NCBI GenBank assembly: GCA_016934415.1
Contig: JAFGSW010000021.1
Span: 28,719 to 92,718, forward strand
Length of the DNA stretch: 64,000 bases
Direction: 5' to 3'
Origin: Spirochaetales bacterium
GTDB lineage: Bacteria > Spirochaetota > Spirochaetia > SZUA-6 > RPPD01
Shown here: piece after piece, positions 50,518 through 59,169 of the stretch
Layout of the letters: every line of letters starts with the position of its first letter
Position numbering within the stretch: the first letter of the stretch is position 1
Translations under genes and position numbers: made by a program
The notes under the pieces: model-generated
Told to the model about the DNA's origin: nothing
Database searches by the model: none
The model's input: only the letters and a program-made list of their open reading frames with translations

Positions 50518-51855
50518 ATGATGAAACGCATACGATATTCGGCATTCCTCGCAGTTACAATTTTATGCGCGAGCGCTCTGACGCAATGCGAATATATTTT
50601 AGGTGACGGCGGCGAATACAACCTCTCGATCGATCTCGCCGGTTCGCTCGAGCAAACGGGGCGGGCCATCGCCGGGGCTCCGTATCCGATAGCGTCCTAT
50701 ACCGTCACGGTCAGCGCGCCCTACATGGCGACCATACAAAAAGACGTGCAGGCCGGCGCGCGATATATCAACATGTACATCCCGTACGGGAACGACCGAA
50801 CGATCCGCCTCGACGCCAATATCGATCAGGCCGTCGCCATGGCGAACAACCACGAGCATCTATTGTCGCTGGCGGGAGAAACGACCGTCGATCTGGAACC
50901 CGGGCGGATCACCAGGTGCATATTCGTCATGCGTGAGGGGCAGATGAAGCTGATCATTCCGGATAATGGGAAATCCCATTTAGTTCGTATCCCAAGCATG
51001 AATCCGACGACTCTGAATCCATCGGATTGGTTTGAGTTCTCATTTGATAACGTTTATGATGTCGGATATGATGACACCGGACGGATTTTCTTCACCACCG
51101 GCTCCTACTACATTTACGCAATAAACCAAATTACGGATACTTCCGCCGTACCATATGATACGGGACTGCCTCCGGGCGAAAGCGTCTTCACCCTCGCGAT
51201 TGACAACCAATCGAGGCGAATATATACATATAGAAATACTATTACGGGTATTTCTTCATTCAATATCCGCTACGTAAATATTGATGATAGCACGACCGGC
51301 GATATTTTGCTTGGGGGGACCGGAATCCCGACAGACAGCCAAGTCATATCGGCGATTGAATTCGAAAATAATGTGTTTTATCTGGCTCGAAAAGACTCTT
51401 CTCCGGGCATATATCGATGCGTCTATAACCCGATTTCCAATACAATCGTTTCCACCATCTCCGCCGCCAGGCCCAACCTCCAGAATCCACAGGATATTCT
51501 TGTAAAAAGCAAGTTCCTCTATGTTACCAATTTTCCGAAGAATACCAGCACGCCCGTCGATCCTGCAACCATAGAGGTATTTGAAAAAGATACGTTGGCC
51601 TTCGTTGGTTCTTATGGAACTCGATCGACATCCGAGGATGATAATCGAGTCGGCTATTTCTACGGCCCTCAACATTTCATAGCCCCGGGGAACAAGAAAA
51701 TATATGTCATAGACGACGGCACTTATAACATTCCCGGCATTGGTAATAAAAACCGAATTATTGCCTTCGACGATCCTGCAACTTGGTCAGGATGGGAGAT
51801 ATTTAGAGCAGAACAAATACCGTCCAATCAGGAATTCACGTTCTACTTTTGTTAG
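50518..51855 (+). CDS. Propeller-type lipoprotein, paralogue of the 54686 gene
   Basis: 445 residues from the ATG pair at 50518/50521 (AAAGGAAGG upstream). Signal peptide with lipobox ALTQC (MMKRIRYSAFLAVTILCASALTQCEYILG). An Ig-like or prealbumin-like segment (YTVTVSAPYMATIQKDVQAGARYINMYIPYGNDRTIRLDANI) is followed by a strand-rich region with repeated YYIYAINQI, IYTYRNTI, VFYLARKD and IYVIDDGTY, typical of a beta-propeller (NHL/kelch-like). It shares LTQCE, the QAGARYIN block and the overall order with the 54686 lipoprotein, so the two are paralogues. Codon use is more A+T-rich in the second half. Ligand unknown; surface or periplasmic location is inferred. Confidence 0.82.
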   Translation: MMKRIRYSAFLAVTILCASALTQCEYILGDGGEYNLSIDLAGSLEQTGRAIAGAPYPIASYTVTVSAPYMATIQKDVQAGARYINMYIPYGNDRTIRLDANIDQAVAMANNHEHLLSLAGETTVDLEPGRITRCIFVMREGQMKLIIPDNGKSHLVRIPSMNPTTLNPSDWFEFSFDNVYDVGYDDTGRIFFTTGSYYIYAINQITDTSAVPYDTGLPPGESVFTLAIDNQSRRIYTYRNTITGISSFNIRYVNIDDSTTGDILLGGTGIPTDSQVISAIEFENNVFYLARKDSSPGIYRCVYNPISNTIVSTISAARPNLQNPQDILVKSKFLYVTNFPKNTSTPVDPATIEVFEKDTLAFVGSYGTRSTSEDDNRVGYFYGPQHFIAPGNKKIYVIDDGTYNIPGIGNKNRIIAFDDPATWSGWEIFRAEQIPSNQEFTFYFC

Positions 51856-51873
51856 CCTCAGAGTGCAGGCATC

Positions 51874-52752
51874 ATGCGAATCGTTTATTACACGTCCGGC
51901 GTCACCGGCAGCGGGCGGTTGGTGCTTGGAATTACCATTAATAACGCCCTTCTCCGGCGGGGGATATGCGCCGATTTCGTCATCGTCCACTCGGCGCCCG
52001 ACACTCGCATTCTCGGGCAAACCCCGAATTTCAAGCTGCCGATGGAATCGGCCGCCCAGACCGATGCCGGCCATTTTGAGAATTCCGCGGTTTTCAAACT
52101 ACTCTCAAGCCTCTCCCCCGACGTGCTGATCGTCGATCTTCTCTGGATTCCGGTGCACCACCTGTTATCCGCCCTTGCCTGCAAGAAGATTTTCCTGACG
52201 CGTCAGGTGGCCGATTCCTTTTTTTCATATTCCTTTCAAGGCGTTTCATTGGCGTTCGACCCGAACCGCTACGACAAGGTCCTTGCCATTGAACCCTATC
52301 CGTGCCCGGTGACCCGGGATCATATTGAGCCCTTGGTAATCCGCAACAAGTCTGAAATACTGTCCCGCGATCAGGCGCTGGAGCGTCTCGGGCTCGATCC
52401 GGAACAAAAACACTGCCTCTATTCACTAAATGTAAAGGCTGAAGAGGCTTCTGAAATCGAAAAAGCCTATTCCTCCCTAAAGGATGAGGGATACAGATTT
52501 TATTATTCATCGCTCTTCGCCGGAGGCTCTTTCCCGATCGTCGATTGCTTCAATGCCTTTGATTTCATCGTGTGCGGGGCGGGCTATAACGCTTTTTGGG
52601 AGACGATTTACTTCGGAAAAATAGCGGAGTATAGAGCGATGCCGAAACGGTTCGAAAATCAACAATGGCGGGTGGAGCATTGCCGGGCGTACCAATTCAG
52701 AAATAACGGAGCGGACGAGTTGGTGGAAATAATCATCGACCTTTGCTCATGA
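51874..52752 (+). CDS. GT-B-fold glycosyltransferase-like protein
   Basis: 292 residues, no signal peptide. The N-terminal MRIVYYTSGVTGSGRLVLGITINNALLRRG and the later CGAGYNAFWETIYFGK match the first strand-loop and the UDP-sugar-binding GAGYN..E region of MurG-type GT-B enzymes (family GT28 and relatives). The middle SPDVLIVDLLWIPVHHLLSAL fits the linker region. The protein is shorter than MurG (about 360), so parts of the N-domain are reduced. It follows the propeller lipoprotein by 18 bp and may glycosylate an envelope component, but the acceptor cannot be inferred. The C-terminus (ADELVEIIIDLCS) looks intact. Confidence 0.72.
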   Translation: MRIVYYTSGVTGSGRLVLGITINNALLRRGICADFVIVHSAPDTRILGQTPNFKLPMESAAQTDAGHFENSAVFKLLSSLSPDVLIVDLLWIPVHHLLSALACKKIFLTRQVADSFFSYSFQGVSLAFDPNRYDKVLAIEPYPCPVTRDHIEPLVIRNKSEILSRDQALERLGLDPEQKHCLYSLNVKAEEASEIEKAYSSLKDEGYRFYYSSLFAGGSFPIVDCFNAFDFIVCGAGYNAFWETIYFGKIAEYRAMPKRFENQQWRVEHCRAYQFRNNGADELVEIIIDLCS

Positions 52753-52824
52753 GAAGAGCGGTTCATTTATTGCCGATGAGTAGAATGGCACGTGGCGGTA
52801 TTCATTCTGTCACCGGGATATTTT

Positions 52825-53285
52825 TCACGGGCACGGGCAGGAATCGCCCTTTACGTAGGTGTTCGCCCCGGCGACCGGGAAGGTGACCCAGCGCCAGTTG
52901 TCGATGAGAATGAGTGTATCAAGCAAGCCGTCAGAATTATCCCAGATAGCGAACCGCACCGTAATGGTCGAGTCGCCGTTCACGGGAGCGATTGTTTCGA
53001 GTCAGGGAGTGGCGCCATAGGCTTCAAAACCGGTGCCTATCAATTCCTGTGTCCCGTCCGGGCAAACGGAGCACTCGGTGATGAATGAACAGTTGATGCT
53101 GATCGGTCCTTCCGGCGCAAAACACACGTTCGTATCGACGCTTCCCGCCGGGGGCGGCGAGACGAGGGTTATAAAATGATCGGTATATTGCGTGCAAATC
53201 CATTCCGGATATTCAGACGTATACAATTTTATAAACGAAATATTACAAAATCTTACTTCCCAGACTACATAAAACAGTGCTATTT
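52825..53285 (-). pseudogene. C-terminal remnant of a choice-of-anchor-like secreted protein with in-frame TGA
   Basis: One continuous frame on the minus strand reads LYTSEYPEWICTQYTDHFITLVSPPPAGSVDTN...DGTQELIGTGFEAYGATP, then TGA, then LETIAPVNGDSTITVRFAIWDNSDGLLDTLILIDNWRW...GDSCPCP and a final stop at 52825. This is the C-terminal part of the secreted choice-of-anchor-L-type fold, in which ATPWLET is the common sequence at the interruption, so a Trp codon TGG has become TGA. An upstream TAA ends the frame near 53285 and no N-terminus or start is present. It is a gene fragment with one nonsense change, antisense to its neighbours. Confidence 0.65.
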
Positions 53286-53428
53286 ATATTTAGGGTGCGT
53301 AATTTATCACTTGAATATAAAGATCGAAATTACCAGGAACATGGAATTTCTGAAAACTATGTAATTTCAAAATTAACAATATCAAATCGATCATCAGATA
53401 AATACTCATTTTAAGCTAAGGAGATTAT

Positions 53429-54091
53429 ATGAAAATGATCCATTTTTTATTACTCTGCATGTTATTCTCCTCATGCAATGGCATTCTTCCACGATGTAAG
53501 CCAGGTTCTTTCTGGACCGCACGCATACTTCCCAGCACTGCAAATTGGTCGTCAGTGACCTATGGCAATAACCGTTTTATAGTAATTAGTGCATATAATT
53601 CGGTGTCTGCTTCATCCGTGGATGGAAAAAATTGGAATCCGCATACGCTATCGAGCAGCCTTGGAAGCTCTGTAAAGTTTGGAAATTGAGTTTTTATCGC
53701 AATCGGTAACGGCAGATTATTTTCTTCGTCTCCGGATGGAATAATTTGGACTGATTATATATTACCAATCGATGGAGACTGGTCGGCAATAACTTTTGGG
53801 AATGGCGTTTTTGTTTCAGTCAGTAGTGGTTCATCAGTTGGGATTTCCTCAAATGGAAAAGATTGGATTTTAAGCTCACTCCCCACCTCAGCTATATGGA
53901 CATCTGTGACCTATGGAAACGGTGTTTTTATAGCGATCGCAAACGGGACATTGGTGGCAACATCTTTTGACGGAGAAAGTTGGATATTATACTCACTACC
54001 TGGAATGGCGAGTTGGCAATCGGCCTGCTATGGAAATGGTATATTTGTGGCGGTAGCTTCAAATAGCTCTTCAGCAGCAACATCCCCGTAA
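53429..54091 (+). pseudogene. BNR/Ycf48-like repeat lipoprotein interrupted by one TGA
   Basis: The frame has AAGGAG before ATG 53429 and a lipoprotein signal peptide (MKMIHFLLLCMLFSSCNG). It contains five repeats of the form W..VTYGNG.FIAI....S.DG..W, as in BNR/sialidase-like propellers. At codon 87 (53687-53689) TGA replaces the GGA of the conserved NGVF (reads N-TGA-VF). The frame then continues for about 130 codons without another stop to 54091. The region is A+T-rich compared with the neighbours, which suggests transfer. Either the gene is freshly inactivated or the TGA is read through; the former is simpler. Confidence 0.7.
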
Positions 54092-54241
54092 TTAAAAAAT
54101 AAAATCCGCAACAATCTTGGGGGTACCATATTCTCCTCTCGGGAACGTTCCTTTTACCTATCAATAACGATGTATATGTCTGTCAATCGAAAGACTTTGT
54201 ATTTTCAACTCATTTCTTTTCTATAAGCCCCTGATTTTGTC

Positions 54242-54283
54242 TTGAACCCCCGGGGATTTCGTGTTGAATCCCCGGGGGTTCAA
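54242..54283. repeat. Perfect 17-bp hairpin in the 54.1-54.7 kb gap
   Basis: TTGAACCCCCGGGGATT (54242-54258), 8-base loop, AATCCCCGGGGGTTCAA (54267-54283). It lies in the 594-bp gap 54092-54685, where no gene is seen. A second GC-rich patch (CCGCAGCTTGGC...GTTTGCGGGT, 54359-54425) follows. No T-run follows the hairpin on either strand. It could end the upstream transcript, or be a mobile-element or integration remnant. Confidence 0.6.
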
Positions 54284-54685
54284 AGAAAATAAGCCGCAAT
54301 AAATGAATGGAAGAGTGGCATTGTTTAAAAGGAATGAATAAGGTTTTATAATTTATCGCCCGCAGCTTGGCAAACCGCAAGGCGTTATCACGGGGAGGCG
54401 GGAGCACGGCGTTTGCGGGTGGTGCTTTTATGTCAATCGTCGGCCAGAGACGTCGCGATCGGTAACGCTTATTGAAGAGCCTATTTACCAATCAATGTCG
54501 TATACGAAATCTAAAGGATTTTTCACTTTAGGCGATTGGGCGGATAGAGCCAATTTCCCTTGCTGATTAATCCTTTTTTATGTGATATATTATCAACACC
54601 AATAACTGTTCGCGGCCCTTTTCCAGTATAAACGCGGCCAAAACAACCTAAAAGTGTTTTAAAAGAATTCTCATGGGGGCGTCAT

Positions 54686-56158
54686 ATGGAAAATAAGCGT
54701 TTCTTTTCGACCGGTATCATCTTTACCATGGTCTTCTGCATCCTTTTCCTCACCCAGTGCGAGCTCTTCCTGGGCAATGACGAAAACGCCAATGTCGGGA
54801 TCGATCTGAGCCGGTTCTACGGGGACGCGGGGAGCCGGGCGGTCACCGGCGTGCCGTCGGGAATCACCATTACCGGCGTCAAGATTTCCGTCTTCGGTCC
54901 GGGCATGACGCCGATCCAGAAGTGGGTCTCGGCCGGGGCCAGGTTCGTCAACATGTCCGTGCCGGCCGGGCAGGACAGGCATTTCACCCTGGAGGTGTTC
55001 TTTTCGAAAAATCCGAACAGCACATTTCTTTACGATGACCTTCGTTCCTATAAAGGCAGAACGATCGCCCCCGATCTGCGCCCCGGCATGTACGTGGGCC
55101 TGAAATTCCAGATGGTGGCCGGCGCGACGGCATTGCTGGTGCCGGATTATTATGGCCATATGATGTATTCAGCTGAAATAGTGGAAGATTTCGTTGAACC
55201 GAATACAGGAACGTTGGGTGTTGCCAGCACTATCTATCCAAACGATCTGGAAATCGCAACCGACGGCAGGATATTTGTCTCCAATACAAACGTCGAAGCA
55301 ATCAACTATCATAATTCTCTGAATCCTCCCGCTTCCCCTCCTCCTCCCGCACCGATTCCCATGACGAGCGCCCCTCCTACCGCTCTGGCAATGGATCGGG
55401 ACTGCTACATAAATATCAATAATGATCCTGGGAATATTATTGAAACGAATATCTTGTACATTTCTTCGGGGAACCAACTCTATTATTCCATTCTGGATGA
55501 TTCAACTTCCCTGCCGGGCCAACCCCCGCCGGCGCCCCAGTTTCCGGTGCAAATGACCGCGCCCGGTATGGGCGCGATCTCCGGCATGTCATTGGACCCG
55601 TGGACCCATATGCTCTATCTCGTCGGGCAACGAACGGTCGGTCTACGGGAATACGTCATTGTGAAATATGATCCGTTCATTCCCAACGGCCAAACATATG
55701 GCGCCATCGTCGGTCAGCCTGTGCAAATCCCGGAGTTCCGCACTCTACAGGACGTCCTTGCTAAGGATGACGGGGTATACGTGCTGAACCAGATCGACGA
55801 TCCGGCTGATAATACGACGCCGATCATCTTGAAATTCGATAAAAATCTTAATCTAATACAGAGTTTCGGTACTATTTCGTCATTAAATCAGGGCGGGCAG
55901 TGGCAAATTGTTCCTTCAACCGTCCCGGGTAAATTTTATCACCCCAAGCGTTTCTTCGCTCAGGAAAACGAGGGGCTCTATATTATTGACGACTCCGATT
56001 ACCTTTACCATGGTCCCAATTTTACTTTTGATTATGACAAACTCGTTTTTATCAATACGCAACTGGATCCAGCCAGTTGGAAGACATTCCCTAATGGTCA
56101 AACCGATGGCGCCGATCCTGGCGAGCCTTTTATATTTTTCGACGGGCCGCCTAGGTAA
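54686..56158 (+). CDS. Propeller-type lipoprotein, paralogue of the 50518 gene
   Basis: 490 residues. Lipobox FLTQC (MENKRFFSTGIIFTMVFCILFLTQCELFLG). An N-terminal strand domain follows (ITGVKISVFGPGMTPIQKWVSAGARFVNMSVPAGQDRHFTLEV), then a long strand-rich region with proline/asparagine loops and repeats such as GLYIIDDSDYLYHG and VLYISSGNQLYYSILDD, as in beta-propellers. It shares signal-peptide style, the QxxVSAGARFVNM block and general order with 50518, so it is a diverged duplicate. The second half contains many Asn- and Pro-rich insertions that look like low-complexity loops. Location: lipid-anchored, probably outer membrane. It is followed by a vWA lipoprotein 95 bp away. Confidence 0.82.
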   Translation: MENKRFFSTGIIFTMVFCILFLTQCELFLGNDENANVGIDLSRFYGDAGSRAVTGVPSGITITGVKISVFGPGMTPIQKWVSAGARFVNMSVPAGQDRHFTLEVFFSKNPNSTFLYDDLRSYKGRTIAPDLRPGMYVGLKFQMVAGATALLVPDYYGHMMYSAEIVEDFVEPNTGTLGVASTIYPNDLEIATDGRIFVSNTNVEAINYHNSLNPPASPPPPAPIPMTSAPPTALAMDRDCYININNDPGNIIETNILYISSGNQLYYSILDDSTSLPGQPPPAPQFPVQMTAPGMGAISGMSLDPWTHMLYLVGQRTVGLREYVIVKYDPFIPNGQTYGAIVGQPVQIPEFRTLQDVLAKDDGVYVLNQIDDPADNTTPIILKFDKNLNLIQSFGTISSLNQGGQWQIVPSTVPGKFYHPKRFFAQENEGLYIIDDSDYLYHGPNFTFDYDKLVFINTQLDPASWKTFPNGQTDGADPGEPFIFFDGPPR

Positions 56159-56253
56159 AATCTAAAATCATTCGATTTATTAATTGAACCTGCCGCCGGC
56201 GGGCAAAAAAACATATGAATAATTTTCACAGGGATATAGTTGGGATAGTTATG

Positions 56254-56949
56254 ATGCGTCATTTATCGAAATTAATTATTCTCATCCTCCTTTTCTCCTT
56301 CACCTCCTGCAGCGACATGATACAAAATCTTTCCATCCCCCAGCCCGAGGGAACGGATGTTTACATCCTAATTGATGTAACCGCCAGCTGCCAAAGTGCT
56401 CTTTCAAGGTTGAAAAGCGAACTCGTCTTGGCAGATAAAGACTATTGGATCGGTGCGGCGAATTTTGCGGATTTCCCGATCGCGCCATACGGCATTCCCG
56501 AAGATATTCCCTTCCGGTTGTTACAACCATTATCGTTTGATAAAAACGACGCTACCAACGCCATACTTGCAATAACTATTAATCCTTTGAGCGGGAACGA
56601 CACCCCTGAAGCGCATTTGGAAGCGCTCTACCAGCTCGCCACCGGCGAAGGGTACCCGCCGTACGTTTCCCCCACCGATCCCGGATGGCGAAATTCCCTG
56701 AAAAAGGCGGTCATCCTGATCACCGACGCCCCTTATCATATTGAGCCCGGTTATCCCGGGCATACCTATTCTCAAACCCTGAACGCTTTGGCGAGCAAAG
56801 GCATTATGGTCTTTGGGATTAATTTTGATGGAAAATCCAGCAATCTCATCAATATTGTAAACGATACGAACGGACAGATGTACCAGATTCCGAGCGACGG
56901 AACCGGGATCAACCAGACGATCGGGACAATCATCGATTCGCTGTTGTAG
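56254..56949 (+). CDS. vWA-domain lipoprotein with SCSDMI lipobox
   Basis: 231 residues from ATG 56254 (the track start 56215 is less likely). Signal peptide MRHLSKLIILILLFSFTSC; the lipobox is in SCSDMI, the same motif as in the genes at 59048, 59306 and 60851. The mature part is one vWA-like domain: DVYILIDVTASCQSALSRLKSELVLADKDYWIGAANFADFP (MIDAS-like DVTAS), TPEAHLEALYQLATGEGYPP and AVILITDAPYHIEPGYPGHTYSQTLNALASKGIMVFGINFDG. The TPEA and DAPxH features resemble the secreted vWA protein at 16632, so both belong to one local subfamily. It probably binds a protein partner at the surface. Confidence 0.82.
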   Translation: MRHLSKLIILILLFSFTSCSDMIQNLSIPQPEGTDVYILIDVTASCQSALSRLKSELVLADKDYWIGAANFADFPIAPYGIPEDIPFRLLQPLSFDKNDATNAILAITINPLSGNDTPEAHLEALYQLATGEGYPPYVSPTDPGWRNSLKKAVILITDAPYHIEPGYPGHTYSQTLNALASKGIMVFGINFDGKSSNLINIVNDTNGQMYQIPSDGTGINQTIGTIIDSLL

Positions 56950-57373
56950 GGTTCAGTTGGTCAATCGGTCCCGGAGATTTATAAATAAGGGGTCAATAAA
57001 TCGCAGCCTTTGCTGAAGAAGGAACATGGAGCGCATAATTTTCGCGGCAGGTAATTTACCCGATTGACCGTTGAGCGATTATTCGCTACCATGGGCGCCA
57101 TCCGGCTGATACCGAAATACGAGCTTACAGCCGGTTCACTCGTCGCGCACTCAATCGCATAAAGACATAAGAAAGTCGGGAAGATGAAAAGGTTGGCAGT
57201 CTTCCGTATGCCGTATTATATCCTCACCCCTCTACACTCCGACGGAGACGCGCCGATGATTTCCGGGGCGATAACGGCTGCAACATCCGACGCGTTCACG
57301 AAGTTATAATACTATAGAAATATATCTTTAGTCATCGATTTTTTCGTTTTTTGAGAAGTAAAGGAAGGATACC
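56950..57373 (+). other. Intergenic region upstream of the OmpA gene
   Basis: No gene is seen in this 424-bp stretch. A 10-bp inverted pair GGTCAATCGG (56959-56968) / CCGATTGACC (57060-57069) brackets it on the left. TATAAT-like sequence at about 57307 (GTTATAATACTATAG) could be the -10 of the ompA promoter; AAAGGAAGG precedes the ATG at 57374. Confidence 0.4.
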
Positions 57374-59038
57374 ATGAAAACGAAATCCATTATCATGTGC
57401 CTCGCCCTCGTGCTCCTGGCCGCCCCCGCCTTCGCCGAGGTACCGGGAAGCGACGAGCCCTATTCCCTCGTCATCACGCCCTCGCTCACCGGGAGCCTGA
57501 TCCTGCCCATCGGCGTGTTCACCGACCTTACCGACCTGGGCGGCGGCGCGGAGATCGGCGTGCAGGTGCGGAACGTCTTCTTCAAGAACGCCGTCCTGCG
57601 GCTCCTCTTCGGGTATAATTTCGTGGCCGAGCACATACAGTCCGTGGATTCTTTCGGCGTTTCCTCACTCGCCCTGTTCGCCGGCTACGCCATTCCCCTG
57701 TCGGACGCCTTCTCCATCACCCCGCTCGTCGGCGGCGGCTACGTCGGCCACGTCGTGAGCGCCACCGACACCGCACTCTATTTCGATCCCGAGCTGCGCC
57801 TGCAGGTGGATTTCTCCCTGAGTTTCTCCCCGTCCTTTTCCATATACGCCGCGCCGTATTTCACCTTCTTCTTCGAGCAGTCGAACCTCGGGCTGTACGC
57901 CGGCCTCAACCTCGGGGCCGCGCTTTCCTTCACCGTGCCCCTGGGAGCGGGATCCGGATCGGTCCCCGGACCGGGGCCGGCCCCCGTCCCCCTTCTGCCC
58001 GGAGACGTCTTCCTCTCGCGCGACCTCCCCGCTTTTTCGCCCAACAACGACGGGATCAAGGACGTGATTGTGTTCCAGCCCAAGGCGGGCGGAGCGTTCA
58101 ACCAGTTCGAGATCGCGATCGTCGACGGGGAGAAACGGACGGTCAAATCGATGCGGGGCGGCTCAACCCTGCCCCGCGAGTGGGTGTGGAACGGCGCAAA
58201 AGACGACGGGAACGTCGCGGCGGACGGAACGTACACCGCCGTGCTCACCCTGACCGGTTCCTCGGGCAAGGCGACCGCCTCCTCTGAACCCTTCGACCTG
58301 GACACCGTCGGCGTGGCGGCGGCCCTCTCGGTCTCTCCCAAGCGCTTTTCACCGGACGGCGACGGCGCGGCCGACACGGCCTCGATCGCCCTCACGCTCA
58401 CAGATCCCGGCGACTTGAACGACTGGTCCCTGAAAATCCTCGATCCGGCGGGGAACCTTTTCCTCGAACGCCGCTCGCTCGATCCCAAGACCGCCGCCTT
58501 CGCCTGGAACGGAACCTCGGCCGCGGGCGAGCTCGTCCAGTCGGCGTCCGAGTACCCGGTCGAGGCCACCGCCTACGACCGCGCCGGCAACGCGGTCGTT
58601 CTCAAAGGCACGGTCTCCACCGACATCCTCATCCAGAGGTTCGGCAGCCGCGTGAAGGTGGTCATCCCGAGCATCATCTTCGAGGGATTCAACGCCGACT
58701 TCCGCCAGGGCAAGCCCGAGCAGGTGGCGAAAAACCTGGAGATCCTCGATCGTCTGGGACAGATCTTCAGGAAGTACGCCGGGTACAACCTGATCGTGGA
58801 AGGGTACGCCGTCAATATCTACGACGATCCGGTTCGCATGGAGAGGGAAAACCGCGAAGCCCTGCTCCCGCTCTCGAAAAAGCGCGCCGAGTCGATCCGC
58901 CTGGCCCTGATTGAGCGCGGGTTCGCCGCCGCCCGGATCAAGGCCGTGGGCAAGGGCAATGCCAATCCGGTCGTCCCGTATAAGGACAAGGCCAACCAGT
59001 GGAAGAACCGGCGCGTGGAGTTCATCCTGGAAAAATAG
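57374..59038 (+). CDS. OmpA-family outer-membrane protein with FlgD-like repeats
   Basis: 554 residues: signal peptide, N-terminal beta-barrel (about 28-195, ending GLNLGAALSFTVPLGAG), a Gly/Pro linker, two FlgD-like Ig repeats (about 215-400; FSPNNDGIKDVIVFQPKAG, WVWNGAKDDGNVAADGTYTAVL, then FSPDGDGAADTASIAL and FAWNGTSAAGELVQSASEYPVEA), and a C-terminal OmpA peptidoglycan-binding domain (VVIPSIIFEGFNADFRQGKPEQVAKNLEILDRLGQIFRKY ... LSKKRAESIRLALIERGF ... KNRRVEFILEK). This architecture is common in spirochaetes and related diderms and anchors the outer membrane to the wall. A strong ribosome site precedes it. A micro-lipoprotein ORF starts 9 bp after its stop. Confidence 0.93.
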   Translation: MKTKSIIMCLALVLLAAPAFAEVPGSDEPYSLVITPSLTGSLILPIGVFTDLTDLGGGAEIGVQVRNVFFKNAVLRLLFGYNFVAEHIQSVDSFGVSSLALFAGYAIPLSDAFSITPLVGGGYVGHVVSATDTALYFDPELRLQVDFSLSFSPSFSIYAAPYFTFFFEQSNLGLYAGLNLGAALSFTVPLGAGSGSVPGPGPAPVPLLPGDVFLSRDLPAFSPNNDGIKDVIVFQPKAGGAFNQFEIAIVDGEKRTVKSMRGGSTLPREWVWNGAKDDGNVAADGTYTAVLTLTGSSGKATASSEPFDLDTVGVAAALSVSPKRFSPDGDGAADTASIALTLTDPGDLNDWSLKILDPAGNLFLERRSLDPKTAAFAWNGTSAAGELVQSASEYPVEATAYDRAGNAVVLKGTVSTDILIQRFGSRVKVVIPSIIFEGFNADFRQGKPEQVAKNLEILDRLGQIFRKYAGYNLIVEGYAVNIYDDPVRMERENREALLPLSKKRAESIRLALIERGFAAARIKAVGKGNANPVVPYKDKANQWKNRRVEFILEK

Positions 59039-59047
59039 GTTAGGGCG

Positions 59048-59149
59048 ATGAAGACGCAGGTTCGAATCGTAATTTTCGCTTCATTCGCTTTGCTGCTCCT
59101 CTCTTGCTCGGACATGATTTCCGGCTTGAGGGCAGTCACAGTTGAATAG
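59048..59149 (+). CDS. 33-codon micro-lipoprotein with SCSDMI lipobox
   Basis: An ORF below the track's size limit: MKTQVRIVIFASFALLLLSCSDMISGLRAVTVE. It has a complete lipoprotein signal peptide with LSCSDMI, and the mature lipopeptide would be only 14 residues. It starts 9 bp after the ompA stop, with AGG a few bases upstream, and is followed by a strong terminator. The SCSDMI box is shared with three larger lipoproteins nearby. It is either a real mini-lipoprotein (like the small peptidoglycan-linked or Bam-associated lipoproteins) or the head of a truncated gene. Confidence 0.55.
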   Translation: MKTQVRIVIFASFALLLLSCSDMISGLRAVTVE

Positions 59150-59169
59150 TATTACAGGAATCAATTTTC

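Noticed and set aside
52792-53088. Plus-strand ORF after the glycosyltransferase gene
   Set aside because: It is antisense to the choice-of-anchor-like remnant, whose protein pattern is clear on the minus strand.
54359-54480. Possible integron attC-like site in the GC-rich patch
   Set aside because: The R' and R'' core consensus (GTTRRRY / RYYYAAC) could not be found in paired orientation, and no integrase is in the window.
54210-54491. 93-residue minus-strand ORF spanning the perfect hairpin
   Set aside because: No ribosome site, no signal or domain, and its frame exists only because of the palindrome and a GC-rich patch.
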